From the NCBI GenBank assembly GCA_938050045.1, contig CALLJS010000011.1:1-64000 (forward strand): a DNA stretch of 64,000 nucleotides, given 5' to 3'. The position numbers were made by a program, and so were the translations under genes. This stretch comes from an uncultured Sphingomonadaceae bacterium. GTDB lineage: Bacteria; Pseudomonadota; Alphaproteobacteria; Sphingomonadales; Sphingomonadaceae. Below, piece by piece: positions 1-8,966 of this stretch (its first letter is position 1; the number at the start of each line of letters is the position of its first letter). The notes beneath the pieces are model-generated. The model saw only the letters and a list, made by a program, of their open reading frames with translations, was not told the DNA's origin and did not search any database.

Positions 1-1
1 C

Positions 2-391
2 AAATATATTGATGAGTATGGCGAATATAGAGGTTCGCATATTCATATTTTGGCGCATATCCCCGATACTTGCAAAGCGTTGGTTATCAATCGGCAATGC
101 GTTTGGCTGCGCAAAGCGGCTGGGCAGCCAAGCAAGGCGGGAGCATTACATGGGCGCATGATAAGAGGATATAGCCCTTATAAGCCCATAGGGGCGCATT
201 ACAGAGTCAATGCGGCAAATGTCGCGGCTTATCTAATCAAAGGCGCTAATAAGGGCGCTATCGTCAAATTTGGACTAACTAGAGTTAAATATGGCGGCAA
301 CATCATTGGCAAGCGATGCGGCACAACACAAAATATCGGACGCGCGGCGCAAAAGAAAAAGGGCTGGCAATCCGATTTTAGGGGTTTTTGA
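2..391 (+). CDS. Rolling-circle-type replication/relaxase protein, C-terminal part (5' end outside window)
   Basis: The frame is open from the first bases of the window, so the N-terminus lies to the left. Visible residues begin KYIDEYGEYRG, then SHIHILAHIP, an H-x-H pattern like the metal-binding HUH motif of rolling-circle Rep and relaxase proteins. A NVAAYLIKG segment follows, matching the catalytic Y-x-x-K style motif, and then the tail with GGNIIGKRCGTTQNIG that I associate with alphaproteobacterial Rep-like proteins. Family knowledge: such proteins nick DNA to start rolling-circle replication or transfer. Its place beside a type III restriction system suggests a mobile island. The assignment rests on motif pattern only, and the exact family is uncertain. 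Confidence 0.5.
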   Translation, partial: KYIDEYGEYRGSHIHILAHIPDTCKALVINRQCVWLRKAAGQPSKAGALHGRMIRGYSPYKPIGAHYRVNAANVAAYLIKGANKGAIVKFGLTRVKYGGNIIGKRCGTTQNIGRAAQKKKGWQSDFRGF

Positions 392-719
392 CACCCTTAA
401 CGTTAGCAAAAAATGCAAATTGGAGGAATACGCGCGCGATATTATAAAATACAGTATTACGCGCGGGAGGAAACTTAATGTTATGATTTTTCCGACGCCT
501 TTACGCGAGGGTTTACAATAGGAATAAATCATTAGGTTCTTTTGGAAACTATTTTTTGGCTATTCGGGTAAATGGACAGCCATTAGCCCTCTCTCTTCGC
601 AGCGGTAAGCGAGTATCCATATAAAATGGCATTTATGGGAGGTTTCCGACGATTTTAGGCGTTAATCGTGTAGTAATAAGAAAAGGGCTTAAAAACGGCT
701 CAAAAGTCCGAAATAACGG
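392..719. other. Intergenic stretch between Rep fragment and the repeat array
   Basis: About 330 bases without a convincing gene. A short open frame on the plus strand (291-521) runs out of the Rep gene in another frame, but its protein has no recognisable features. The stretch is AT-rich with short GC-rich patches and leads directly into the 11-bp tandem repeats. I see no clear terminator or promoter in it. Confidence 0.4.
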
Positions 720-831
720 TAAGGTTACAGCAAGGTTACGGCAAGGTTTCGGCTAGGTCTAAAATCAAGGTTTCATCAAGGTTCAAGGGCGAGATAACAG
801 CGAGGTTTTAGCGAGGGTATAGCAAGGTTTA
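720..831. repeat. Degenerate 11-bp tandem repeat array (iteron-like)
   Basis: Ten consecutive units with consensus close to CAAGGTTWCRG can be read here. Eight are exactly 11 bp or start that way (720, 731, 742, 766, 790, 801, 812 and the last, cut short, at 823), and two are stretched to 13 bp (753 and 777). The last unit overlaps the stop codon of the restriction gene. An 11-bp period places each unit on nearly the same DNA face, as in replication iterons or arrays of protein-binding sites. The unit length is not a multiple of three, so this is not a repeat of amino acids. Function is unknown; a Rep-like gene fragment lies just upstream. Confidence 0.75.
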
Positions 832-3723
832 CATAGACGCTTTTATTAAATCTAATATCTTATCATTTTTCAATTGGCGCTTAAAAATGACTTTAGTTTC
901 GCCATCTTGTTTATTGAAATATTCTTGGGCATGTTTGATTTTTTGATCCTCACGTTTGCCAAGGTCAACTTCATCTTTATCCTTTGTCTCAATAACAAAA
1001 TTTAGCTTAGATTTGCCATCATTGCCTTTGATTACATAAGCAAAGTCTGGGGAATAAGTCCCACCGCCCACAAGTGGGATGCGGATTGAGTTTTTAGGAA
1101 TTTTTGAATAGATGATGACTTCATCAATTTTAGTGCTGATATTTTCTAATTCCAATTGCCCATCATAAAATATTTCATCAAAGAAATAATTATCGGGGGC
1201 ACTGCCATCATCGCGCATGATACCAACATCACCGCTATTAATTTCATTTAATATCTTACCATTGCTATCGGTGAATTTTGTAGGATGAATATTATTATTA
1301 ACCTGCTTAAATCCAATTTCAAACTTACCAAACGCATGCTGCATCAAATAATCATTAAACCCAGCCTTGAATTTTCTAATGGTGGCTAGGCTCATATATT
1401 TTGAAATATCAAATCCTTGCTTCGACAATGCCAAATATACTTCATGGACTGTATTAACGCTAAGCTGCACTGCCTCAGATGTTTTTCGCAAAAATGACCT
1501 GTAATCCATCATAACCATAGGCAGGATATTTTGATTGATAGTTTGCTCTTCTGCAAAGAGAATCACTTCATTTTCAATGGTTAACTTTTGTCTTGTGCTA
1601 ATCGAACCATCTTCGGAAAAATCATTTTTGGCTTTGCTTAAATAGTCTTGAAATAAGCCCCTAAATTGCTTGTCATCTTTAACCTTATATTCCAAAGCGA
1701 CTTTTTCATTTATCTTTTCCCATAGCTGTTTCAGCTCAGAATATTTACCCGTGCGAATAGTTGCTTTGGATTTTTGTTTACCCGCTTCTTTAACTTTGCC
1801 AGTTTTGACGCCGCCTGCGAAAGCGTTTGGATATTGATCCTGCAATGCTTCATAACCGCCATCTTTATATTTCTGGGATATGCTGATAACTTTCAATTCG
1901 ATAAGCTTTTCCAATAACGTATCTTCGTCATTATCAAATTCTATATATTCTCTAAGTAATGCTTCTTTTAACGCACCATCTAATTTTTCGCGGCTATAAT
2001 TCACCTTGGAATTTTTGTTTATCTCTTGCGTCAATTTGTCGGTAAAATCTTTTTCGGTAAAATCGACAAAATAGTGCAATTCATGCTTGGCACTTTTATC
2101 GCGCGCCATAAATTCATTCACTGGCAATCGCAGCCCGCGCCCTACCTCTTGCAGCTTTGATGTTTCACTACCACTAGAACGCAGCTTGCATATCACAAAC
2201 ACATTGGGATTATCCCAGCCCTCTCGCAACGTCCATTTTGAAAAGATAAACCGCCTTGGATTATCAATATCCAATAGAGTCTCTTTTTCGTGCAATATTT
2301 CAATTGTTTCTTTTTCAATTTTATCGTCTTTTTCACTATTATCTTTTGAAAAATAACCGCCATGCAAAGCTGAAACATCACGCAATGCCGTTTCTAAATG
2401 CTGTTTGTAGACGGTATCGCTCTCGGAATTTAATAATGCTTGAATGTGCGACTTTAATAGCCCTTCAAACATAGTCCGCAAAGCACCATCATCATCTCTA
2501 TAGCTTTCGATATTATCGATAAAGAAAAGCGATAGGGGCTTAATGCGCGGAGATTGCGTCATCAATTGCCGTTCCGTCTTAAAATGCGCGACAATTGCAT
2601 TTTGCAGCATTTTTTCCTGCAATGTCTCAGCATAGGAATAAGGATTGATACGATCCGATTTTTTAAGCTCTAATCCATTAGATAGTACAATTTTGGATTG
2701 ATTTACATTGTCAACAAAAAGACCCTGCATCTCGTTATGAATTGTCTCAAAACTGTCTTTTTTTATGAGCTTATAGTTTTTATTTGTGCCATTATCATTC
2801 AGCTCAAAAGTGGCTTCACCGCTATCAAGTCCAATAAGTCGTAATGCGATATTTTCGCCCGCTTCGAATTTTTCTGAATGAACCGTTATGCCTTTGACCA
2901 AATCTTGATTAAACGCATCAACCGCTGTCAATTCATAGATTAAATTGTTCAAATCCCCATCAAATGTAGCGCCATATCGGAGCGTGAATTGCGGATTAAA
3001 ACGCATAAGCTTTTGATAGGTTGTATTACCGCGCTTGAACGTATGCGGTTCATCAATGATAAGCACGGGCTTGGTATGCGCTATCGCCTTATAGGGCACA
3101 TTAAATTCATCAAATAATGCAACATCAAAGGCTTTTGATATTGTGGGCGATGTTATCATACCCGAATTAATCACCAAAATATGAATGGCCTTATCATTCA
3201 TACCGCTATCGGCTCGGCAAAACTCATTAATGGCTTGCGGCATATATTCTTTTTTGGCCTTGCCGCTTTTTTGGCTTTGCACTTCGTAAACTTTAATATC
3301 GCGTTCAAATTCGTCTCTGAAATGTTCTTTAGCGGCTGGAGATTTTAGGAAATTGACCGTCCCCGCTTTAATCGCCACCCTAGGCACGGCAACAATGAAT
3401 TTTGTTATACCCGTTTGCTTATTCAGCTCTAACATCGCTTTAGTATAGGCATAGGTTTTACCCGTACCTGTTTCCATTGATATATCGAATATCAATTCAT
3501 CAAGATTGCTCGTTTCAATCTTAAATTCCTGCGCCCAGTCGCCCGCTTTTTTGAGCGCCAAAATATTGGATTGAAGCTGCACCGTCATACCCGAAAAATT
3601 CAATATCGGGTTTTGTGTGCCCGTTTTGCGTTTTTCAATCGGCACACCGTCCAATACCCGCATAACGGCGGCAACGGCGGCGTTTTGATGCTCTAAATCT
3701 TTTTCAAAAATGAAACCCGCCAT
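829..3723 (-). CDS. res: Type III restriction enzyme, Res (helicase-endonuclease) subunit
   Basis: 964 residues, full length for the family. N-terminal superfamily 2 helicase: Walker A METGTGKT at 83-90 and DEPH box at 224-227; further on are REGWDNPNVFVIC and the arginine-finger motif QEVGRGLRLP. The C-terminal PD-(D/E)xK nuclease shows PD at 892-893 and ETK at 912-914. Family role: with Mod it forms a complex that uses ATP to slide or translocate along DNA and cuts when two head-to-head unmethylated sites are engaged. It starts 2 bases after the mod stop, so the two are surely co-transcribed. All catalytic motifs are present, so it looks active. The 11-bp repeat array abuts its stop codon. 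Confidence 0.95.
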   Translation of the reverse strand: MAGFIFEKDLEHQNAAVAAVMRVLDGVPIEKRKTGTQNPILNFSGMTVQLQSNILALKKAGDWAQEFKIETSNLDELIFDISMETGTGKTYAYTKAMLELNKQTGITKFIVAVPRVAIKAGTVNFLKSPAAKEHFRDEFERDIKVYEVQSQKSGKAKKEYMPQAINEFCRADSGMNDKAIHILVINSGMITSPTISKAFDVALFDEFNVPYKAIAHTKPVLIIDEPHTFKRGNTTYQKLMRFNPQFTLRYGATFDGDLNNLIYELTAVDAFNQDLVKGITVHSEKFEAGENIALRLIGLDSGEATFELNDNGTNKNYKLIKKDSFETIHNEMQGLFVDNVNQSKIVLSNGLELKKSDRINPYSYAETLQEKMLQNAIVAHFKTERQLMTQSPRIKPLSLFFIDNIESYRDDDGALRTMFEGLLKSHIQALLNSESDTVYKQHLETALRDVSALHGGYFSKDNSEKDDKIEKETIEILHEKETLLDIDNPRRFIFSKWTLREGWDNPNVFVICKLRSSGSETSKLQEVGRGLRLPVNEFMARDKSAKHELHYFVDFTEKDFTDKLTQEINKNSKVNYSREKLDGALKEALLREYIEFDNDEDTLLEKLIELKVISISQKYKDGGYEALQDQYPNAFAGGVKTGKVKEAGKQKSKATIRTGKYSELKQLWEKINEKVALEYKVKDDKQFRGLFQDYLSKAKNDFSEDGSISTRQKLTIENEVILFAEEQTINQNILPMVMMDYRSFLRKTSEAVQLSVNTVHEVYLALSKQGFDISKYMSLATIRKFKAGFNDYLMQHAFGKFEIGFKQVNNNIHPTKFTDSNGKILNEINSGDVGIMRDDGSAPDNYFFDEIFYDGQLELENISTKIDEVIIYSKIPKNSIRIPLVGGGTYSPDFAYVIKGNDGKSKLNFVIETKDKDEVDLGKREDQKIKHAQEYFNKQDGETKVIFKRQLKNDKILDLIKASM

Positions 3724-3725
3724 GA

Positions 3726-5603
3726 TTAATAGCGAACCTCTAGGTTAAGCTCTAATCCCTTGCGGTTATTATATCCGTTAATCGCTTCGGCTATTTCGCG
3801 TTTGGATTTGTCGGTAAATATCGATTCAAACATGACCAGTTTTTGCGGGGCAAAATCTTTGTCGCTATCAATCCGCTCTAACATTTTGATGATATGCGCC
3901 AATGATAAACCGTTATCCATGAAATAGAGAATATGGTCCCCTTGATGGGCGGTATAGGCGTCACCATCATCGGGCTGTAAATCAATCGGCTCTAACTCCA
4001 TGCTCAGCGGTAATCCGTCATAAACTTGCCATGTGAACCGCAATTGGGCGCGCTGCTTATCGGATAGGCTTTTGCCGTCAAAAGCTTCATATTGTTCGAT
4101 AGTATCCGCTTCATTCAAATATCCATCAAATGCGGGGATGGTTTTATATTCCTTAAAACCAAAATCACATTGTGCTTCGGGGTATTCCTCTTGCAGTTTG
4201 GCAGCGGCGCGTATGATACGCTCGCGGGTTATGTCAAATATAGTTTTATAACCCGCTTTATGCGCCTCTGATTTGGGATCAGTCGCCTCATCAAGCTGCA
4301 CCGATATATGCCGCCTATTGCCGCCATCTTGCGCATTTAGTGCCATAACCGCATGGGCAGTTGAACCACTACCAGAGAAGAAATCGAGGATTATATCATT
4401 TGGCCTTGTGCTAATTTGCATGGCGCGTTTAATTAATAATGTTGGCTTAGTATATTCGAATAAACCTTGCTGCCCCAACAACCCATCAATTTCTTTTTTC
4501 GATGAGCTTGTGTCTCCAGCAAACTTTCTATCCCACAATGTAACGGGAACCAAACCATCTTGAACCTCTGATAAAAAACGTTTTATCATTGGATAAGAGT
4601 CGCCTTCACCCCAAATTATAGCATTGTCTGCAGTTTTATCTCCTATAGTTTTTTCACTAAAGCGCCAATAACCGCCAATAGGCCTAGATAGAACAACGCC
4701 ATTCGGTTTGGTTATTTTATAATCTGCACTATATTCATTGTGGGCAGTTATAGGGTCTGCTTTCCAAGGGCCTTTCGGGTGATTATCTGGATTGCTATAA
4801 GCTGACTTGCCTTCCCTTGGCAAAAGCACGCGATCCCATACTTGTTTAATTTTGCCATAGCAAAATAGATATTCATGACTTGTAGAAAATTCTTTAGATG
4901 AATTTTTGCGGGTATGGACCTTTTCCCATAATATTTTGGCAAGAAAATTCTCTTCACCAAATATTTCATCACAGAGCATTTTAAGTTGCGCTTGCTCATT
5001 ATCATCAATCGAAATAAAGATAACGCCATCATCGCGCAATAATTCTTTGGCCACATAGAGGCGCGGATACATGAAAGTTAGCCATGCGCTATGGCTGTTT
5101 GATTTGGACTGGGTAAATTCCAATATCCGCTTGGCTTCATCTTCATCTATGCCTGCTAATTCTGATAATTGATCCGCGTTAAATTTGCGATCATCGGCAT
5201 AAACAAATCCATCACCGCCCGTATTATAGGGCGGGTCAATATATATCATTTTTACTTTTTCGGCATAGGCATTTTTTAGATGTTTTAGCACGTCCAAATT
5301 ATCGCCTTGGATCAACATATTTTCGGAATTTTCATTTTCCGCTTTGGCGTTATGCTCGCTATTAGCGGCCAATAATGTTTCTGTCTCTAAATTCGCCAAT
5401 AGCCGCGCATAGGATTTGCCAAGCCAATTCAGCGAATATCCCTCGCGCGATATATCTGCGCCATCGGATTGAACAATCTCATTCATTTTATCGGGCATGA
5501 ATTTGCCGTCTTTATCAAAGCAATTTGGGAAATGCTGTTTTAGCACTGCAATCTGTTTGCTGTTGCTAGTGATATGTTCATTGGCTTCGATTTGTTTTTT
5601 CAT
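3726..5603 (-). CDS. mod: Type III restriction system DNA methyltransferase (Mod), adenine-N6
   Basis: 625 residues. The catalytic motif DPPYNTGG lies at 123-130 and the S-adenosylmethionine motif DFFSGSGST at 407-415. DPPY comes before the SAM motif, which is the beta-class order typical of Mod proteins, and the target-recognition region lies between them (about 220-400). Family role: methylates one strand of an asymmetric 5-6 bp site and provides specificity for Res. The ATG at 5603 is preceded by an AAGGGTG ribosome-binding site. No simple repeat tract that would cause phase variation, as in many Mod genes, is visible at the 5' end. It is the first gene of the mod-res operon. Confidence 0.95.
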   Translation of the reverse strand: MKKQIEANEHITSNSKQIAVLKQHFPNCFDKDGKFMPDKMNEIVQSDGADISREGYSLNWLGKSYARLLANLETETLLAANSEHNAKAENENSENMLIQGDNLDVLKHLKNAYAEKVKMIYIDPPYNTGGDGFVYADDRKFNADQLSELAGIDEDEAKRILEFTQSKSNSHSAWLTFMYPRLYVAKELLRDDGVIFISIDDNEQAQLKMLCDEIFGEENFLAKILWEKVHTRKNSSKEFSTSHEYLFCYGKIKQVWDRVLLPREGKSAYSNPDNHPKGPWKADPITAHNEYSADYKITKPNGVVLSRPIGGYWRFSEKTIGDKTADNAIIWGEGDSYPMIKRFLSEVQDGLVPVTLWDRKFAGDTSSSKKEIDGLLGQQGLFEYTKPTLLIKRAMQISTRPNDIILDFFSGSGSTAHAVMALNAQDGGNRRHISVQLDEATDPKSEAHKAGYKTIFDITRERIIRAAAKLQEEYPEAQCDFGFKEYKTIPAFDGYLNEADTIEQYEAFDGKSLSDKQRAQLRFTWQVYDGLPLSMELEPIDLQPDDGDAYTAHQGDHILYFMDNGLSLAHIIKMLERIDSDKDFAPQKLVMFESIFTDKSKREIAEAINGYNNRKGLELNLEVRY

Positions 5604-5805
5604 AATGCACCCTTATCATTATAAATTTTCATATCGCAACAATTGTTATTGCATCGGGCATGATGAGGGCATGGATATAATAATATTCAATAATCATTTG
5701 GTGAATAATAACGTCATCACGGCTGGGTGTGTTTGTTATGAGCTTATAACATACTACCAATTATAATAGCCCTAACACTTAATCATGGCGCATAGTTGTT
5801 TTTCT

Positions 5806-5841
5806 CGGTGTATAATCACCGAAACGAATAATAATCGTTTC
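5806..5841. promoter_or_regulatory. Two adjacent inverted repeats (possible operator)
   Basis: CGGTG-TATAAT-CACCG occupies 5806-5821 and GAAACGA-(7 nt)-TCGTTTC occupies 5821-5841, sharing one base. The first has TATAAT in its loop, which could also be a -10 element on the plus strand. Perfect dyads this close to a methyltransferase promoter resemble binding sites for a dimeric regulator. No regulator gene is visible nearby, so the role is open. Confidence 0.4.
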
Positions 5842-6007
5842 AAGGAATTGCGGGCATTGAAATTAGCGTTTGATGCTATTGCTATCAATACTCAGCATGG
5901 AAAAACTATTGTTAGCAATATTGCTTGTGATTGCGATATTTTCAAAGTAATTTGCTTGTAATATGATTTTGAATAAATGGACTCTTACCATTAGAGGAAA
6001 ATCAATC

Positions 6008-6027
6008 TGGGGGCATATTTGGGGGCA
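6008..6027. repeat. Paired TGGGGGCA direct repeats, integrase-arm-like
   Basis: TGGGGGCA occurs at 6008-6015 and again at 6020-6027, a 12-bp step. Repeated TGGGGGCA blocks close to tRNA ends are commonly seen at the ends of P4-type genomic islands, where they are thought to be arm sites for the integrase. They sit 55-75 bp before the tRNA-3'-like sequence. No integrase gene is present in the window. Confidence 0.45.
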
Positions 6028-6081
6028 TTTTTTACAACCTAATCAAATATAACATATTATAACAGTTAATTAATATCTATA

Positions 6082-6103
6082 TTCGAGTCCTCTAAGCGCA
6101 CCA
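6082..6103 (+). other. tRNA 3'-end-like sequence, candidate attR of a genomic island
   Basis: TTCGAGTCC followed by a short stretch and GCGCACCA resembles the T-loop, acceptor stem and CCA of a tRNA, but there is no tRNA body upstream, so this is a fragment. Islands that integrate into tRNA genes leave such a duplicated 3' end at their far border. In this orientation the island would lie to the left (Rep fragment plus type III system) and the intact tRNA beyond the window. After TTCGAGT there are 15 bases to the end of CCA rather than the usual 16, so the match to a tRNA is imperfect. Confidence 0.4.
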
Positions 6104-6342
6104 GAATTTTATCCCTGAACATTCCCAAACGCTTGCAATAGCGGTTTGAAAGGTCACGCAGCGATTCCCACTGCACCAAGGGAACTAGACTAAGTTTATG
6201 AGTTAAGGGAAGGGATAATTTACCAACTATAATACTTTATTATTATCTTAAGATTGAGTTGACGATACAAGTATCATAATGGTAAGGTCCACGGGACTGT
6301 AAACCTCAAGAAAGTAATAATTAAATTTCCTTAACAAAAATA

Positions 6343-7625
6343 ATGGAAGCCAAGGGACAGTTTAATTCAAATCAACTACCTCAAGATATTGTTTGGCAAT
6401 GTGATAATATAATTAAAAAAAATAATAGTTTAAAAATGCTGAGTTTTTTTCTGGTGCTATGGGACTAGATATTGGTTTAGAACAAGAGGGTTTTGAAACT
6501 TGTTTGGCTTCTGAGATAGATAAACATGCATTAGCTACCATTAATAAAAACGTTCCGAATGTTCCTGTAATTGAAGATGTGTTGGATTACAGTACTGAAG
6601 ATATACTGGCCATTTCAGGGTTTAATGATGGTGAAAAAATTGATTTGATGGTTGGTGGCCCCCCATGCCAAGCTTTTAGTACTGCGGGAAAAAGACAAGG
6701 TTTCAATGATGAACGTGGAAATGTATTTCTTCATTTTATAAATTTAATATGCGGTATACGACCAAAGTTTGCTGTAATAGAGAATGTTAGAGGATTATTA
6801 TCAGCACCTTTAATTCATAGACCTCATCAACTTAGGGGTCGAGGTTTTCCTCCACTTAGTAATGAAGAACAACAAGGAGGGGCTTTGAAAGAAATAATCA
6901 CCCGTCTAGAAAGTTCCGGTTATAATGTTTCATTTAATCTTTATAATGCTGCTTTATTTGGGACGCCTCAAGTAAGAGAACGCGTTGTGCTTATGTGTTC
7001 TAGAGAAGGAAAAAGTATCCCTTATCTTGAGCCCACTCATTCTTCAGACGGCATTGGTTGCTTGAAGAAAATGAGAACGTTTAGAGAAGCTACTCAAGGT
7101 ATAATAAACCATGAATATATTAATTTTCCTGAGAAGCGCAAAAAATTCTATCGATTATTAAAATCTGGACAAAATTGGCGAAATCTACCAGATGAATTAC
7201 AACTAGAGGCGATGGGCAAGTCATATTATTCTTCTGGTGGCCGAACAGGGTTTTTACGCAGGGTCGATTGGGATAAACCTGCTCCAACACTTGTAACTCA
7301 TCCTGCTATGCCTGCTACAGATTTGGCACATCCGGAAGAATTGCGCCCACTTTCAGTTGAGGAATATAAACGTATTCAAGAGTTTCCAGATAATTGGGAA
7401 ATTGTAGGAAATACTCTTCAAAAATATCGTCAAATTGGAAATGCGGTGCCTGTTGGTTTAGGTCGTGCAATAGGACGAAGATTACAAAGTATGGATGGTA
7501 AAAAAAATATTAATAATGATTGGGAAGGTTTTCGATTTTCAAGATACTTAGGCTGTGATCATAAAGCATGGATGAGAAGTCATGGAGTTGAATTAAGTCA
7601 ATTACAGTTTCAAATAGGCGCTTAA
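6343..7625 (+). CDS. C5-cytosine DNA methyltransferase, reading frame broken at a T7 tract
   Basis: From ATG 6343 an open frame runs MEAKGQ to MLSFF, reaches seven T's (6444-6450), then hits a stop near 6466. The -1 frame continues with [15 protein letters not shown], which together with the preceding FF is motif I (SAM binding). The rest is complete: motif IV GGPPCQ (catalytic Cys in the block 6645-6670), motif VI ENVRG, motif [12 protein letters not shown], a target-recognition region and motif X GNAVPVG. So the protein is intact except for one missing base, or is made by -1 slippage. A downstream start at 6459 would cut off part of motif I. Likely the modification partner of the endonuclease at 8078-8761. 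The gene is AT-rich compared with the core chromosome. Confidence 0.85.
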
Positions 7626-7631
7626 ATTATT

Positions 7632-8108
7632 ATGCAAAAAAATTATTTTATATTGGCAGTTAGCGATGCGGAACATTATTCAGGATGTAAAATCCCCGCA
7701 ATAGAAGTTGCTAAAGACCGCCTTGACCAGAAAAGATGGCCAATTTATGCTAATACACGTAATCGTAAAATTATAAATGAAGGAGATTTATGTCTGATTT
7801 ATGTTGGCGGTGAAAAGGAAATGTCAGGTAACTTTTATGGTGAATTTACAATTGAGAAGATAGAAAGTGGTCGAAGGATAACATTAGTTGATAAAGAAGA
7901 CATTCTAACTGATACTCCAGATAGAGTTATTCATATCAAGGACTTGTTGATATATAAAGAACCCATGAGAGCAAAGACTACTCTCAAGAAAATGTCTTTT
8001 TTTCCTGAAAATGAAAGCAGATGGGGTGTAGTGTTGATGGGAGGGTGTCGAAAGTTATCTGAACCAGACTATGAAATTTATTCGTCCTCTTTAATGCTGG
8101 TTAAATAA
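7632..8108 (+). CDS. EVE (PUA-like) domain protein, possible modified-base reader
   Basis: 158 residues starting YFILAVSDAEHY, then RNRKIINEGDLCLIYVGG and FYGEFTIEKIE, the pattern of a single EVE/PUA-like fold with a central GD turn before the strand LIYVGG. Family knowledge: EVE domains bind modified bases such as 5-methylcytosine and are often associated with restriction or other defence modules. It starts 6 bases after the methyltransferase stop, so it is probably co-transcribed, and its last 31 bases overlap the 3' end of the opposite-strand endonuclease gene. No nuclease domain is visible. A reader or accessory role in the restriction system is inference. Confidence 0.6.
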   Translation: MQKNYFILAVSDAEHYSGCKIPAIEVAKDRLDQKRWPIYANTRNRKIINEGDLCLIYVGGEKEMSGNFYGEFTIEKIESGRRITLVDKEDILTDTPDRVIHIKDLLIYKEPMRAKTTLKKMSFFPENESRWGVVLMGGCRKLSEPDYEIYSSSLMLVK

Positions 8109-8761
8109 TCATTTACAAATTCTCTAAATCCATTCTCAGATAAATTATTTTGAGCATCTGTTATGGGGAAATTATTCCAATTGTCGCCAGGTTTTTTAGA
8201 AAAAGTTCTATACCATTTAGATATACTGGTGTGATTTCTTATTGCCGCAGATGAAGATTTTTCAGAGTTATCCCTATTCTTAATCTGAAGCATTCTCCAG
8301 TTATTATTCTGGTCGGGGTATATAAAATCCACAGATTTTACGATAGACCCTGAACACCAAATCCAACCTTCATCCTCAAGATTATCAGCTATATATCTCT
8401 CTAGCAATTCACCAATAATATTTTCAGCACCCATTGCATAGCGGTGCCATGATATAGCTTTATTAATTTTCTTAGTTGGAACATTAAAGTAGTTTTCTAG
8501 AATAAATAGAACCATCATGTCCTGCTGTGTTTGTGGCTTAGATGGTGGTTTTTTAGTACGTGAATTAGAAAAAGTATGTGCCAATTTTTCTATATGTTCT
8601 TCACTTCCAGTTATAATATTTTGGTTTCTTGGCTCGGGAGCAGCATCTGTATTTTGAGACAAAAACTCTATTATATTGCTAAATTTAGTGGATAGCTCTG
8701 CATTAACATCATCCATTTTTTGGTGAGCAATTTGCTTTGCATTTTTTATGAATTTAATCAC
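8078..8761 (-). CDS. Type II restriction endonuclease, SinI-like family (probable)
   Basis: 227 residues. The segment MGAENIIGELLERYIA, then WIWCSGSIVKSVDFIYP and MLQIKNRDNSEKSSS, resembles the SinI family as I remember it (SinI cuts GGWCC). A D-x(n)-Q-I-K arrangement there fits a PD-(D/E)xK active site with Gln in the middle position. GTG at 8761 is preceded by AAAGGA and is the likely start. The gene converges on the methyltransferase and EVE gene, overlapping the latter by 31 bases, an arrangement common in type II systems. The family name is from pattern memory; the recognition site is not shown by the sequence. Confidence 0.6.
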   Translation of the reverse strand: MIKFIKNAKQIAHQKMDDVNAELSTKFSNIIEFLSQNTDAAPEPRNQNIITGSEEHIEKLAHTFSNSRTKKPPSKPQTQQDMMVLFILENYFNVPTKKINKAISWHRYAMGAENIIGELLERYIADNLEDEGWIWCSGSIVKSVDFIYPDQNNNWRMLQIKNRDNSEKSSSAAIRNHTSISKWYRTFSKKPGDNWNNFPITDAQNNLSENGFREFVNDYLTSIKEDE

Positions 8762-8966
8762 TTTAATAAATCCTTTAGATGATATTAAGGTTTAAAGAAA
8801 TTTTTTGACCAGTTTGGAAAATATATCAAGTAAAATTAGATTTGTAATTATCCAATTTGGATGAAAATATCATTTCGCTAGTCTGTATCTCAAGTGTTCA
8901 CCATCGCAGTTGCCTTTGATACTCGTGCCATGTGAATTTTATCTTTCGCAAATGTCACGTTATCAA

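Larger units (their letters stand above)
5604..6342. other. Long intergenic region with palindromes and an att-like remnant
   Basis: About 740 bases between mod and the C5 methyltransferase. It holds the mod promoter region, two back-to-back inverted repeats (5806-5841), a pair of TGGGGGCA direct repeats (6008-6027) and a tRNA-3'-end-like sequence (6082-6103), each listed separately. A 58-codon open frame at 5785-5961 on the plus strand is possible but has no recognisable motif. The rest is AT-rich and I see nothing coding in it. Confidence 0.5.

Noticed and set aside
291-521. 76-codon plus-strand frame overlapping the Rep fragment
   Set aside because: It lies largely in another frame of a gene with clear Rep motifs, and its own sequence shows no family.
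720-831. CRISPR array
   Set aside because: Repeat units are 11 bp in direct tandem with no spacers and no cas genes in the window.
5785-5961. 58-codon plus-strand frame before the C5 methyltransferase
   Set aside because: It contains the two palindromes, has no ribosome-binding site and no recognisable motif; kept only as a note.
6082-6103. Complete tRNA gene
   Set aside because: Only the T-loop and acceptor end are present; no D-arm or anticodon arm can be found upstream.
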